NCBI GenBank assembly: GCA_949297205.1
Contig: CASFSH010000421.1
Span: forward strand, 1 to 13,547
DNA from: an uncultured Bacillota bacterium
GTDB lineage: Bacteria; Bacillota; Clostridia; UBA1381
Length of the DNA: 13,547 nt
Direction of reading: 5' to 3'
Position 1 is the first letter of the stretch. Each line of letters opens with the position of its first letter. Shown here in pieces: positions 1 through 6,082 of this stretch. The translations under genes and the position numbers were made by a program. The notes under the pieces were generated by a model. That model searched no databases and was not told the origin of the DNA. It saw only the letters and a program-made list of their open reading frames with translations.

Positions 1-399
1 GTTATACCTTCTTTTTTCCGCGAGGAAAATATAGAGCAGATTTATGATAAATGCACGGAATTAATATTCACCGAGACTATGGCTGAAAGAAAAACCAAAA
101 TGGAAGACCTTGCCGATGCATTTGTAATTGTGCCTGGAGGAATAGGTACTTTTGAAGAAATGTTTGAGGTTCTTACTTTAAAACAACTGGGAAGACATAC
201 AAAACCTATTGCCATATATGATATTAAAAACTACTATAAGAATCTTGAAGAACTGCTTCAAAATTCATACAGAGAACGTTTTATAAGAAGCGACTGCAGA
301 AAATTATATTTCTGTTCCACCGATCCTGATGAAATATTGAACTATCTTGAAAATGACACACGTACCGCCATTGATGTTCACGAACTGAAAAACGGTTGA
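1..399 (+). CDS. LOG-family (cytokinin riboside 5'-monophosphate phosphoribohydrolase-like) protein, N-terminus cut by window edge
   Basis: The reading frame is open from base 1 to the TGA at 397-399, giving 132 visible residues. Family members are usually about 180-200 residues, so some 55-65 N-terminal residues, including the start of the Rossmann-like fold, lie outside the window. The visible part carries both family signatures: ETMAERKTKM (visible residues 25-34) and PGGIGTFEE (45-53). These form the nucleotide-binding and catalytic site that hydrolyses the N-glycosidic bond of (modified) purine nucleoside monophosphates, releasing base and ribose 5-phosphate. Such proteins were long labelled 'lysine decarboxylase', and there is no sequence reason to expect that activity. 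An ATG at 79 falls inside the first signature and is not the true start. The protein should be cytosolic. A strong terminator follows at about 450-483, so transcription ends before the convergent fucI gene. Its true substrate cannot be read from the sequence. Confidence 0.9.
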   Translation, partial: VIPSFFREENIEQIYDKCTELIFTETMAERKTKMEDLADAFVIVPGGIGTFEEMFEVLTLKQLGRHTKPIAIYDIKNYYKNLEELLQNSYRERFIRSDCRKLYFCSTDPDEILNYLENDTRTAIDVHELKNG

Positions 400-449
400 T
401 AAAATATTAATTATATGGTTAATTACGCACAAATTCCATAAACAGAAAT

Positions 450-483
450 TGCTGCCGGAAAATATCCCGGCAGCAGTCTTTTT
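450..483 (+). terminator. Rho-independent terminator between the LOG-family gene and fucI
   Basis: GCTGCCGG (451-458) pairs perfectly with CCGGCAGC (467-474), extended by T450-A475, around an 8-nt loop. It is followed by TCTTTTT (477-483). The stem is GC-rich in AT-rich surroundings. It sits between two convergent genes. The minus-strand tail (TTTCTGTTT) is weaker, but the hairpin probably also ends fucI transcripts. Confidence 0.85.
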
Positions 484-491
484 ATATGTAA

Positions 492-2294
492 TTATCTGAT
501 ATTTTTATACATAGGTCCGTAAGCTTTACAAGCTCTGAAATCCTGTCCTTCTTTATCCATTCCGAAAGCATTCCAACTTGACGGTCTGAAAATCTTATCT
601 TCAGGAACATTATGCATACAAACAGGTATTCTCAGCATTGAACAAAGTGTGATAACATCGGCACCGATATGACCGTAGCTGATTGCACCGTGGTTAGCAC
701 CCCAGTTATTCATTACATCATATGCGGTCTTAAATGCACCTTCACCTGTTGTTCTCGGAGCAAACCATGTACAAGGCCATGTATAGTCAGTTCTCTTCCA
801 CAATTTATCAGAAACTTCATCAGGAAGATTTACCGTCCAGCCTTCTGCAATCTGCATAACAGGGCCCAATCCTTTAACAATGTTCAATCTTAACATTGTA
901 GCCGGCATTTCGCTTCTTGTCAAGAATCTTGATGAGAAACCGCCTCCTCTGAAATATCCTTTATCGGCAGCATTCCAGGTTGTAGCCTTCAGGCAAGCCT
1001 GCTGATCTTCTTCCGTCATTTCCCAGAAAGGCTTGATTACGCCGTTGCCGTTTGCATCTTTAACCTCACCGCAGGCATCAATACAAGCAGCACCTGAATT
1101 GATAAGGTGAATAAATCCGCCTGCTTCTTTAGCTATTCCTTCAAGCTCGTAACCTGTTGCTTTCTTAACAGCTTCAGGGCTCCAATATGTTCTTACGTCA
1201 GCAAAAATCTGCGCTGTATTTGTAAGGAGCTTTCCGAACAGCATACATACGCCGTTTAACGTATCATTTTCTGTAGCAAGAATATAAGGTTCTCTTGCGC
1301 CTTCCCAGTCAAATGAAGAATTTAACATTGATTCAGGAAAATCACAGTTAGGATAGAAGTCTGTCCATTGTCTTTGTCCCTGGAAACCGCCGGCAATTGC
1401 ATTATGTCCAACGCTTTCTTCCTCACAGCCTGCAGGAAGATTCTTATTTCCGTTATATAAATCTTTAATGATACACATCATCTTAACAACAAATTCCCAT
1501 GACTTTTCTTTCTTTTCGTCACTTTCTCTTACGAAATCAGGGTTCTTGTCAAAGCCTTCAGGGCAATTTTTCTTTGTCCATGCCAATGCCTTCCGGAAGT
1601 CGGCTTCATCATAGATACCCTCTGTCATTCTTCTGATGATTTCTACCTCGTCAACAGATTCAACTCTCATACCAAGATATTCTTCAAAGAATTCAGGATT
1701 TATAATTGAACCTGCAATACCCATTGTGATAGAACCGATTTGCAGATATGATTTACCTCTCATTGTAGCAACGGCAACAGCTGCTTTTGCGAATCTTAAA
1801 ATTTTATCCTGTACGTCTGCCGGAATTGATGTGTCGTCGGCATCGCAAACGTCATGTCCGTAGATACCGAATGCAGGCAATCCCTTTTGTGCATGAGAAG
1901 CCAATACTGATGCAAGATAAACAGCACCCGGTCTTTCTGTACCGTTAAAGCCCCATACACCCTTGATTGTCATAGGATCCATATCCATTGTTTCAGATCC
2001 GTAGCACCAGCAAGGTGTTACTGTAAGAGTTATATCAACTCCTGCTTTCTTAAATTTGTCTGCACATGCTGCAGCTTCGGCAACACGTCCGATTGTTGTA
2101 TCGGCAATAATTACCTTTACAGGTTCTCCGTTTGAATATCTCAGATTTGATGAAATAAGCTCAGCTGCTGCCTTTGCCATATTCATTGTCTGATCTTCAA
2201 GAGATTCTCTTACCTTTAAAGGTCCTCTTCTTCCGTCGATTGTAGGACGAATTCCTATTACAGGATAATCGCCTATTAATCTGCTTTTTGCCAT
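492..2294 (-). CDS. fucI: L-fucose isomerase (also D-arabinose isomerase)
   Basis: This cytosolic Mn-dependent aldose-ketose isomerase converts L-fucose to L-fuculose, the first step of fucose catabolism; family members also isomerise D-arabinose to D-ribulose. The 600 residues match the usual length (E. coli FucI is 591), and similarity to E. coli FucI is recognisable throughout, for example GIRPTIDGRR near residue 14, TVTPCWCYGSETMDMDP (91-107) and WGFNGTERPGAVYLA (114-128). The E. coli active-site residues E337, D361 and H528 correspond to E342 (ATEND), D366 (FADVRTYW) and H535 (NWGANHG), so the enzyme looks catalytically intact. The ATG at 2294 is preceded by a near-perfect AAAGGAGG 8 nt upstream. 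It is divergent from an AraC regulator, which probably controls it. No fucK, fucA, fucP or fucO lies in the window, so the rest of the pathway must be elsewhere. Its -10 box (2335-2340) lacks a recognisable -35. Confidence 0.97.
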   Translation of the reverse strand: MAKSRLIGDYPVIGIRPTIDGRRGPLKVRESLEDQTMNMAKAAAELISSNLRYSNGEPVKVIIADTTIGRVAEAAACADKFKKAGVDITLTVTPCWCYGSETMDMDPMTIKGVWGFNGTERPGAVYLASVLASHAQKGLPAFGIYGHDVCDADDTSIPADVQDKILRFAKAAVAVATMRGKSYLQIGSITMGIAGSIINPEFFEEYLGMRVESVDEVEIIRRMTEGIYDEADFRKALAWTKKNCPEGFDKNPDFVRESDEKKEKSWEFVVKMMCIIKDLYNGNKNLPAGCEEESVGHNAIAGGFQGQRQWTDFYPNCDFPESMLNSSFDWEGAREPYILATENDTLNGVCMLFGKLLTNTAQIFADVRTYWSPEAVKKATGYELEGIAKEAGGFIHLINSGAACIDACGEVKDANGNGVIKPFWEMTEEDQQACLKATTWNAADKGYFRGGGFSSRFLTRSEMPATMLRLNIVKGLGPVMQIAEGWTVNLPDEVSDKLWKRTDYTWPCTWFAPRTTGEGAFKTAYDVMNNWGANHGAISYGHIGADVITLCSMLRIPVCMHNVPEDKIFRPSSWNAFGMDKEGQDFRACKAYGPMYKNIR

Positions 2295-2318
2295 AGTGTT
2301 TTCCTCCTTTATTTATAT

Positions 2319-2352
2319 TATGTACAAATATTTTATTATACTTTTGTACATA
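2319..2352. promoter_or_regulatory. Candidate operator: perfect 10-bp inverted repeat over the fucI promoter
   Basis: TATGTACAAA (2319-2328) and TTTGTACATA (2343-2352) are exact reverse complements separated by 14 bp. The spacer contains TATAAT on the minus strand (2335-2340), the best fucI -10 candidate. One arm therefore lies just upstream of the -10 and the other at about the transcription start. No good -35 exists at 16-18 bp spacing on the minus strand (AAGCAA at 17), which suggests activator-dependent transcription. The TTTGTAC half-site resembles half-sites of the AraR type of sugar repressor (established for Bacillus AraR); inverted arms fit a dimeric repressor better than the direct repeats typical of AraC proteins. 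No regulator can be assigned from this window. Confidence 0.6.
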
Positions 2353-2395
2353 TTGTTTTGCTTGAAATAATATTTCAACAATTATAATTATATAC

Positions 2396-2425
2396 TTGCT
2401 TTTTATATAATACTTGTGTTATAAT
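2396..2425 (+). promoter_or_regulatory. Putative sigma-A promoter of the AraC regulator divergent from fucI
   Basis: TTGCTT (2396-2401), an 18-bp spacer and a perfect TATAAT (2420-2425). Transcription would start near 2432, leaving a leader of only about 27 nt before the ATG at 2459. Read by eye only. Confidence 0.5.
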
Positions 2426-2458
2426 GGATAAAAATATAATAATTTTCAGGTGTTTTTT

Positions 2459-3301
2459 ATGAGTTATAATGAATTGAAACAACACGGAACCGTTGATTTT
2501 CCCATAGAGTTATACTGTATTGATAAATCCCATCCGAAATATGAAATGGCATCACATTGGCATTCACAAATCGAAATAATAAAGATTATTGACGGCGAGC
2601 TTAATATACGTCTTAACAATCAGGAATATACCGCACGTAAAAATGATATTATATTTGTCAACAGCGAAACGGTACACTGTGCGGAACCTGAAAACTGTAT
2701 ATATTCCTGTCTTGTTTTTCATATGGAATTTCTTTCCATATCGGATAACAGCTGTAAATTCTTTATTGAAAGCCTGTTAAACCGTGAATATGTAATTAAT
2801 GAATTTAACAAAGCCGCCGACACTCCCTTTCACCGTTCGGTTGATAAGATTTTTGACGCCATGACTCACAAGTCTCCCGGATATAAATTTACCGTTATAG
2901 GCGCGCTTTATCAGATGCTGGGAACAATTATTGACTGCGGTCTGTATACCTCTGCCGAAAATCTTCCTTATATAACAGGCGATAAAAATGTACCAAAACT
3001 TAAAAAGGTTCTTACATATATACGGAAAAATTATGATATGCAGATTTCCCTTGATGACATGGCTGCTTCCGCCGGTATGAGTCCGAAATATTTTTGCTAT
3101 TTCTTCCGTGACATGACGAAAAAAACTCCTGTGGAATACCTTAATTCCTACAGAATAGAAAAAGCCGCCCGCAAACTTTTAAATACGGATATGAGCGTTA
3201 CAGATATAGCTTTTTCCTGCGGCTTTAACGATTTAAGTTACTTTATCAAAACCTTTAAAAGCTTAAAAGGTATTACGCCGGCAAGGTTTAGAAAAGAATA
3301 A
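2459..3301 (+). CDS. AraC-family transcriptional regulator (probable fucose regulator)
   Basis: A 280-residue two-domain AraC regulator. The N-terminal half is a cupin-like sensor (HWHSQIEIIKIIDGE near residues 33-47, then a NDIIFVNSETVH strand), where a sugar effector would bind. The C-terminal ~100 residues hold the double helix-turn-helix: ISLDDMAASAGMSPKYFCYFF (about 196-216) and VTDIAFSCGFNDLSYFIKTFK (about 247-267), ending in the usual KGITPARFRK. The frame can also be opened by GTG at 2450, but that GTG is part of the AGGTG ribosome binding site (2448-2452), six bases before the ATG at 2459, so the ATG is preferred. It lies back to back with fucI across a short promoter region, the standard arrangement for a substrate-specific activator. 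That it senses fucose or a downstream intermediate is inferred from position only. It converges on the next AraC gene. Confidence 0.9.
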   Translation: MSYNELKQHGTVDFPIELYCIDKSHPKYEMASHWHSQIEIIKIIDGELNIRLNNQEYTARKNDIIFVNSETVHCAEPENCIYSCLVFHMEFLSISDNSCKFFIESLLNREYVINEFNKAADTPFHRSVDKIFDAMTHKSPGYKFTVIGALYQMLGTIIDCGLYTSAENLPYITGDKNVPKLKKVLTYIRKNYDMQISLDDMAASAGMSPKYFCYFFRDMTKKTPVEYLNSYRIEKAARKLLNTDMSVTDIAFSCGFNDLSYFIKTFKSLKGITPARFRKE

Positions 3302-3308
3302 AACCATC

Positions 3309-3365
3309 TATTCGTCAAAGTGTGCTTCCGAACATTTCTTATTTTAACGAATATATATTTTTCCT
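3309..3365 (+). terminator. Weak candidate terminator between two convergent AraC genes
   Basis: TATTCGTCAAA (3309-3319) can pair with TTTAACGAATA (3343-3353) with one mismatch across a loop of about 23 nt, followed by a T-rich run (TATATTTTT). AT-rich and long-looped, so only tentative. It occupies the 70-bp gap between convergent genes, where a terminator is expected. Confidence 0.3.
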
Positions 3366-3371
3366 GCTGAT

Positions 3372-4184
3372 TCATTTAATATGATTGGCATTTTTAGAAT
3401 ATTTCAACGGAGTAATACCCTTTAATTTTTTAAATACCGTTGAAAAGTAATTGCTGTCATTGAATCCGCACACAGCAGCAATATGTGTAATTGTCATATC
3501 TGCTTTTTTCAACAGTTTTTCGGCATTTGAAATTCTTACATATGTTATGTATTCATTAAGACCGATACCTGCAACCTTTTTGAATTTTCTTGAAAGGTGG
3601 CTTTTACTGATCAAAAATTTTTCGCTCAGACTGTCAAGAGAAATATTCCGGTCGTAATTTGAATTAATGTATTCGGAAATTTCAAATATTATTTTATCCG
3701 AAAGTTCAGGTTCTTTTTTTATGTTGGTTTTACTGCGGTATAAAAGAATAAGAAGTTCAAGGGTATACAATCTGATTAAAGTATCTTTAAACACTGTTTT
3801 ACTTTTATATTCTTCAAGAAGCCTGTACATAATTTCTTCCGCTTCATTCTGACAGTTCAACGGAACTGCAATAAGTTTGTTTTCGGTAAATTCTTTTAAT
3901 ATCTCTGCCGTACCGCCGTCAAAAATATCATCCCCGAAACCTATGAGCATTCGTTCGTTATGCAGACATTCTTCACTGTCTGTTTTATGTATAATTCCTT
4001 TGGGAATAAATATAAAATTTCCCTTTTCAAGATGAAAAATCTCATCCCCCACAAAATATTTTGTTTTTCCGTTCATTAAATAATAAAGTTCATATTCATC
4101 ATGGTAATGTACCAACGAGCATTTGCGCTTATTTTCGACCTTGTCATAAGATACCGTTGGGTTGGTATATTTAACTATCTGCAT
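3372..4184 (-). CDS. AraC-family transcriptional regulator
   Basis: A 270-residue AraC regulator with an N-terminal cupin sensor (HYHDEYELYYLMNGKTKYFV from about residue 27, then GNFIFIPKGIIHKT) and a C-terminal double helix-turn-helix: ISLDSLSEKFLISKSHLSRKF (about 181-201) and ITHIAAVCGFNDSNYFSTVFK (about 231-251), closing with KGITPLKYSK. The ATG at 4184 is preceded by GGAG at a normal distance. Its C-terminal domain resembles those of the other two AraC proteins here, but the sensor domains differ clearly, so it probably answers a different ligand. It is divergent from the UxaA C-terminal fragment, so it may once have controlled a hexuronate gene there (inference). Its own promoter is unclear; TTGCAG-19-TATATT on the minus strand around 4270-4300 is a weak candidate. 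Confidence 0.9.
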   Translation of the reverse strand: MQIVKYTNPTVSYDKVENKRKCSLVHYHDEYELYYLMNGKTKYFVGDEIFHLEKGNFIFIPKGIIHKTDSEECLHNERMLIGFGDDIFDGGTAEILKEFTENKLIAVPLNCQNEAEEIMYRLLEEYKSKTVFKDTLIRLYTLELLILLYRSKTNIKKEPELSDKIIFEISEYINSNYDRNISLDSLSEKFLISKSHLSRKFKKVAGIGLNEYITYVRISNAEKLLKKADMTITHIAAVCGFNDSNYFSTVFKKLKGITPLKYSKNANHIK

Positions 4185-4323
4185 TTATATTCTCCGTTCC
4201 GCCGCAAAACAAAGGCATAAAATCCAAAGTAAAAAACAGACAGCCGAACATTTAAAATGCTGTAAAATATAATTTTTTTCATTTAAACTTCTGCAAACAA
4301 AATATCCGGCATATTTTCTGCGA

Positions 4324-4353
4324 TTGTACTTCTAAATTATTATATCATAAAAT
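4324..4353 (+). promoter_or_regulatory. Possible promoter for the UxaA C-terminal fragment
   Basis: TTGTAC (4324-4329), an 18-bp spacer and TAAAAT (4348-4353) in a very AT-rich gap, about 70 bp before the ATG at 4423. In such AT-rich DNA a match like this can arise by chance. The rest of 4185-4422 shows no recognisable coding remnant of an upstream uxaA portion. Confidence 0.3.
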
Positions 4354-4422
4354 TATAAAAATTCAAGCAATAATTTCGTGTTATTACAAAAAACATAACG
4401 GTACACAAAGGAGTTACAATCC

Positions 4423-4707
4423 ATGAAATATATTAATAATAAAGCAGAAGATATAAAAATAGCATATATCGGCAGAGGCACTCCGGCAGGGGGTGCAGTA
4501 CCAACAGTAAAAATATCATCAAACAAATACCTATGGGAGAAAAAGAAAAACTGGATAGACTTTGATTCCTCCCCCATACTTGAAAACAAAAATATTGATA
4601 ATGACTTTTTTGAATATATAATAAAAGTAGCTTCAGGAGAAAAAACACTTAATGAGATAAACGGATACAAAGAAATATCAATATTTAAAGACGGTGTAAC
4701 ACTCTGA
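4423..4707 (+). CDS. Orphan C-terminal fragment of UxaA-family altronate/galactarate dehydratase
   Basis: The 94 residues match the extreme C-terminus of altronate dehydratase (UxaA): GRGTPAGGAVPTVKISSN (17-34), KKNWIDFDSSPIL (41-53) and NEINGYKEISIFKDGVTL (77-94) follow the family pattern to its normal end. Full-length UxaA proteins are about 490 residues (about 390 for the large catalytic part), so roughly three quarters or more is missing, including the region expected to carry the active site. The frame is closed upstream by TAA at 4396-4398, and I see no N-terminal homology in 4185-4422, so this is not a simple frameshift. AAAGGAG precedes the ATG by 9 nt and a terminator follows directly. 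Either it is the tail left by a deletion, with a chance start, or the domain is kept as a small protein. It should not dehydrate altronate on its own. The first ~10 residues look non-homologous. Confidence 0.75.
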   Translation: MKYINNKAEDIKIAYIGRGTPAGGAVPTVKISSNKYLWEKKKNWIDFDSSPILENKNIDNDFFEYIIKVASGEKTLNEINGYKEISIFKDGVTL

Positions 4708-4716
4708 CCTTTTTTC

Positions 4717-4742
4717 GGTGGCAAATGCTTGCCGTCTTTTTT
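4717..4742 (+). terminator. Rho-independent terminator after the UxaA fragment
   Basis: An 8-bp stem (4717-4724 with 4729-4736, GGCAA/TTGCC core with two G-U wobbles at the base) around a 4-nt loop, followed by six T's (4737-4742). It begins 10 nt after the stop codon. Confidence 0.75.
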
Positions 4743-4787
4743 ACTGCCTTTTTTTACAAAGAAATATAAGGTATGAGAATAATAATC

Positions 4788-4816
4788 TTGAATAATAATA
4801 TTATTTGTGTTAAAAT
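4788..4816 (+). promoter_or_regulatory. Putative promoter of the patatin-like gene
   Basis: TTGAAT (4788-4793), a 17-bp spacer and TAAAAT (4811-4816). The start would be near 4823, giving a leader of about 55 nt with the SD GGAGG just before the ATG at 4879. Confidence 0.5.
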
Positions 4817-4878
4817 AATATATAGCGATAAAACAGATTAAACATTAAATTTTTATATACTAAAATCGGAGGATAAAC

Positions 4879-5784
4879 ATGAGAAATAAAGTATTTTCAG
4901 GTATTGATTCACTCCCCTATGGCAGAGCGACTGACGAAGTCACACCCGGATGTCTGGTACTGGAAGGCGGCGCGTTCCGCGGAGTATATGAAGAAGGTGT
5001 ACTGGACGCACTTATGGAGGCGGGAATTAATATGGAATGTACCATAGGAGTATCCGCAGGAGCAATGAACGGCATGAACTATGTTTCAGGGCAAATCGGC
5101 AGATCCGCAAGAATAAATTTAAGATACCGTCATGACAGCCGTTATGTGGGATTAAAAGCATTAAAGAAAAATAAAGGAATTATAGGTTTTGATTTTGCTT
5201 TCGAAAAAATTACCGATGATCCCTTTGATTACGAAAGATTTTACCGTCCCTGTCAAAGATTTATTGCAGTTGCCGCAAACTGCCTTACCGCCGAACCGGA
5301 GTATTTTGAAAAAGGTAAATGTCCTGATATTTTAGAGGCAGTCCGGGCATCTGCTTCCCTTCCCTTTATATCAAAAGAAGTATTAATAAACAACATTCCA
5401 TATCTTGACGGAGGATGCAGCGTAAAAGTTCCTTTTAAATGGGCACTTGATCAGAATTTCGAAAAAATAGTTATAATCAGAACCCGTCCCGAATCATGGA
5501 GATACCCCGAAAAAAACAAAAAGAAAACTATGCCTCACTTATTTTACCGTTCCTATCCCAAACTTCTTGAAGGAATAGACCTGAGCCATCAGCGCTACAA
5601 CAAAAACTGTGATGAAATGGTAAAGCTAAAACAGGAAGGCAGAATATTTATGATATGTCCGTCACGTCAGACAGATGTCGAAAGGCTGGAAAAGGACATG
5701 GAAAAACTCGGCGTATTATATTATATGGGATATAACGACGCAAAAAATATAATGAACGAACTCAAAGCGTATCTGAATATATAA
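4879..5784 (+). CDS. Patatin-like phospholipase family protein
   Basis: A 301-residue serine lipid acyl hydrolase of the bacterial patatin family (the group that includes E. coli YjjU). The catalytic parts are all present: the oxyanion-hole glycine/arginine loop GGAFRG (30-35), the nucleophile elbow G-V-S59-A-G (57-61) and the dyad aspartate D177 in DGG. The patatin core covers roughly residues 24-190; the remaining ~110 residues are charged and lysine-rich. There is no signal peptide or membrane segment, so it is probably cytosolic, acting on membrane phospholipids or lysophospholipids. The substrate is not readable from sequence. The start is well supported by CGGAGG before the ATG. The terminator upstream and the promoter before PEP carboxykinase suggest it is transcribed alone. 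I see no convincing terminator after it. Confidence 0.92.
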   Translation: MRNKVFSGIDSLPYGRATDEVTPGCLVLEGGAFRGVYEEGVLDALMEAGINMECTIGVSAGAMNGMNYVSGQIGRSARINLRYRHDSRYVGLKALKKNKGIIGFDFAFEKITDDPFDYERFYRPCQRFIAVAANCLTAEPEYFEKGKCPDILEAVRASASLPFISKEVLINNIPYLDGGCSVKVPFKWALDQNFEKIVIIRTRPESWRYPEKNKKKTMPHLFYRSYPKLLEGIDLSHQRYNKNCDEMVKLKQEGRIFMICPSRQTDVERLEKDMEKLGVLYYMGYNDAKNIMNELKAYLNI

Positions 5785-5931
5785 CCGGTAAAATATATTA
5801 TTTAAAACAAGTTAATTGCAAACATTTATTTCTGAATATTTTTTATTTGTTTAAAATGTCTATAAAAAAATTAAAAGAAGAACAAAAATCAAGTAAAATG
5901 TGAAATAATTGTTAATTAACAGACAAAAGGC

Positions 5932-5960
5932 TTTAAAAGTAATTTGAATTATGCTATAAT
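5932..5960 (+). promoter_or_regulatory. Extended -10 promoter of PEP carboxykinase
   Basis: TTTAAA (5932-5937), a 17-bp spacer and a perfect TATAAT (5955-5960) preceded by TG one base upstream (TGCTATAAT), an extended -10. The start would be near 5967, leaving a leader of about 115 nt. A 12-bp palindrome TGTTAATTAACA (5910-5921) lies 10 bp before the -35. The stretch 5785-5909 is very AT-rich and shows nothing else I can support. Confidence 0.6.
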
Positions 5961-6006
5961 AAATATAATGGCGAAGAATTGAGATTTTTATACATAAAGG
6001 TTTTTT

Positions 6007-6045
6007 ATGACGATCATAATAGTCTTTGATTATCGTAAAATATAA
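6007..6045 (+). CDS. Possible 12-codon leader ORF upstream of PEP carboxykinase
   Basis: ATG at 6007 opens a 12-codon ORF (MTIIIVFDYRKI, stop TAA 6043-6045). It is preceded by AAAGG (5996-6000) at 6 nt and lies within the predicted leader between the promoter and the pckG start at 6083. Its start codon lies in a perfect small inverted repeat, TTATGA-CGA-TCATAA (6005-6019), which could hide it in RNA or be a protein-binding site. No terminator-like hairpin with a U-run follows before pckG, so classic attenuation is not evident. The ORF is short enough to be a chance product. Confidence 0.25.
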   Translation: MTIIIVFDYRKI

Positions 6046-6082
6046 AAATATTCGTCAAATGAATAAGCAGGAGGAGATTATC

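Noticed and set aside
2320..2351. Reading the fucI inverted repeat as an RNA hairpin or terminator
   Set aside because: With the -10 at 2335-2340, only one arm would be transcribed, and no U-run follows, so a DNA operator is the better explanation.
4353..4724. 123-residue minus-strand ORF over the UxaA fragment
   Set aside because: It is antisense to an ORF with real family homology, has no recognisable domain, and its start lies inside the terminator region.
5910..5921. Rex operator upstream of pckG
   Set aside because: The two half-sites abut, without the 4-bp spacer of the clostridial Rex consensus TTGTTAA-N4-TTAACAA; kept only as an unexplained palindrome.
5968..5982. Four-codon ORF (ATG GCG AAG AAT TGA) at the predicted pckG transcript start
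   Set aside because: No SD can precede it if transcription starts near 5967, and it is too short to argue for.
6049..6059. 11-mer TATTCGTCAAA, also present at 3309-3319, as a shared regulatory site
   Set aside because: One copy is in a gap between convergent genes, where regulation is not expected; two copies of an AT-rich 11-mer in 13.5 kb is weak evidence.
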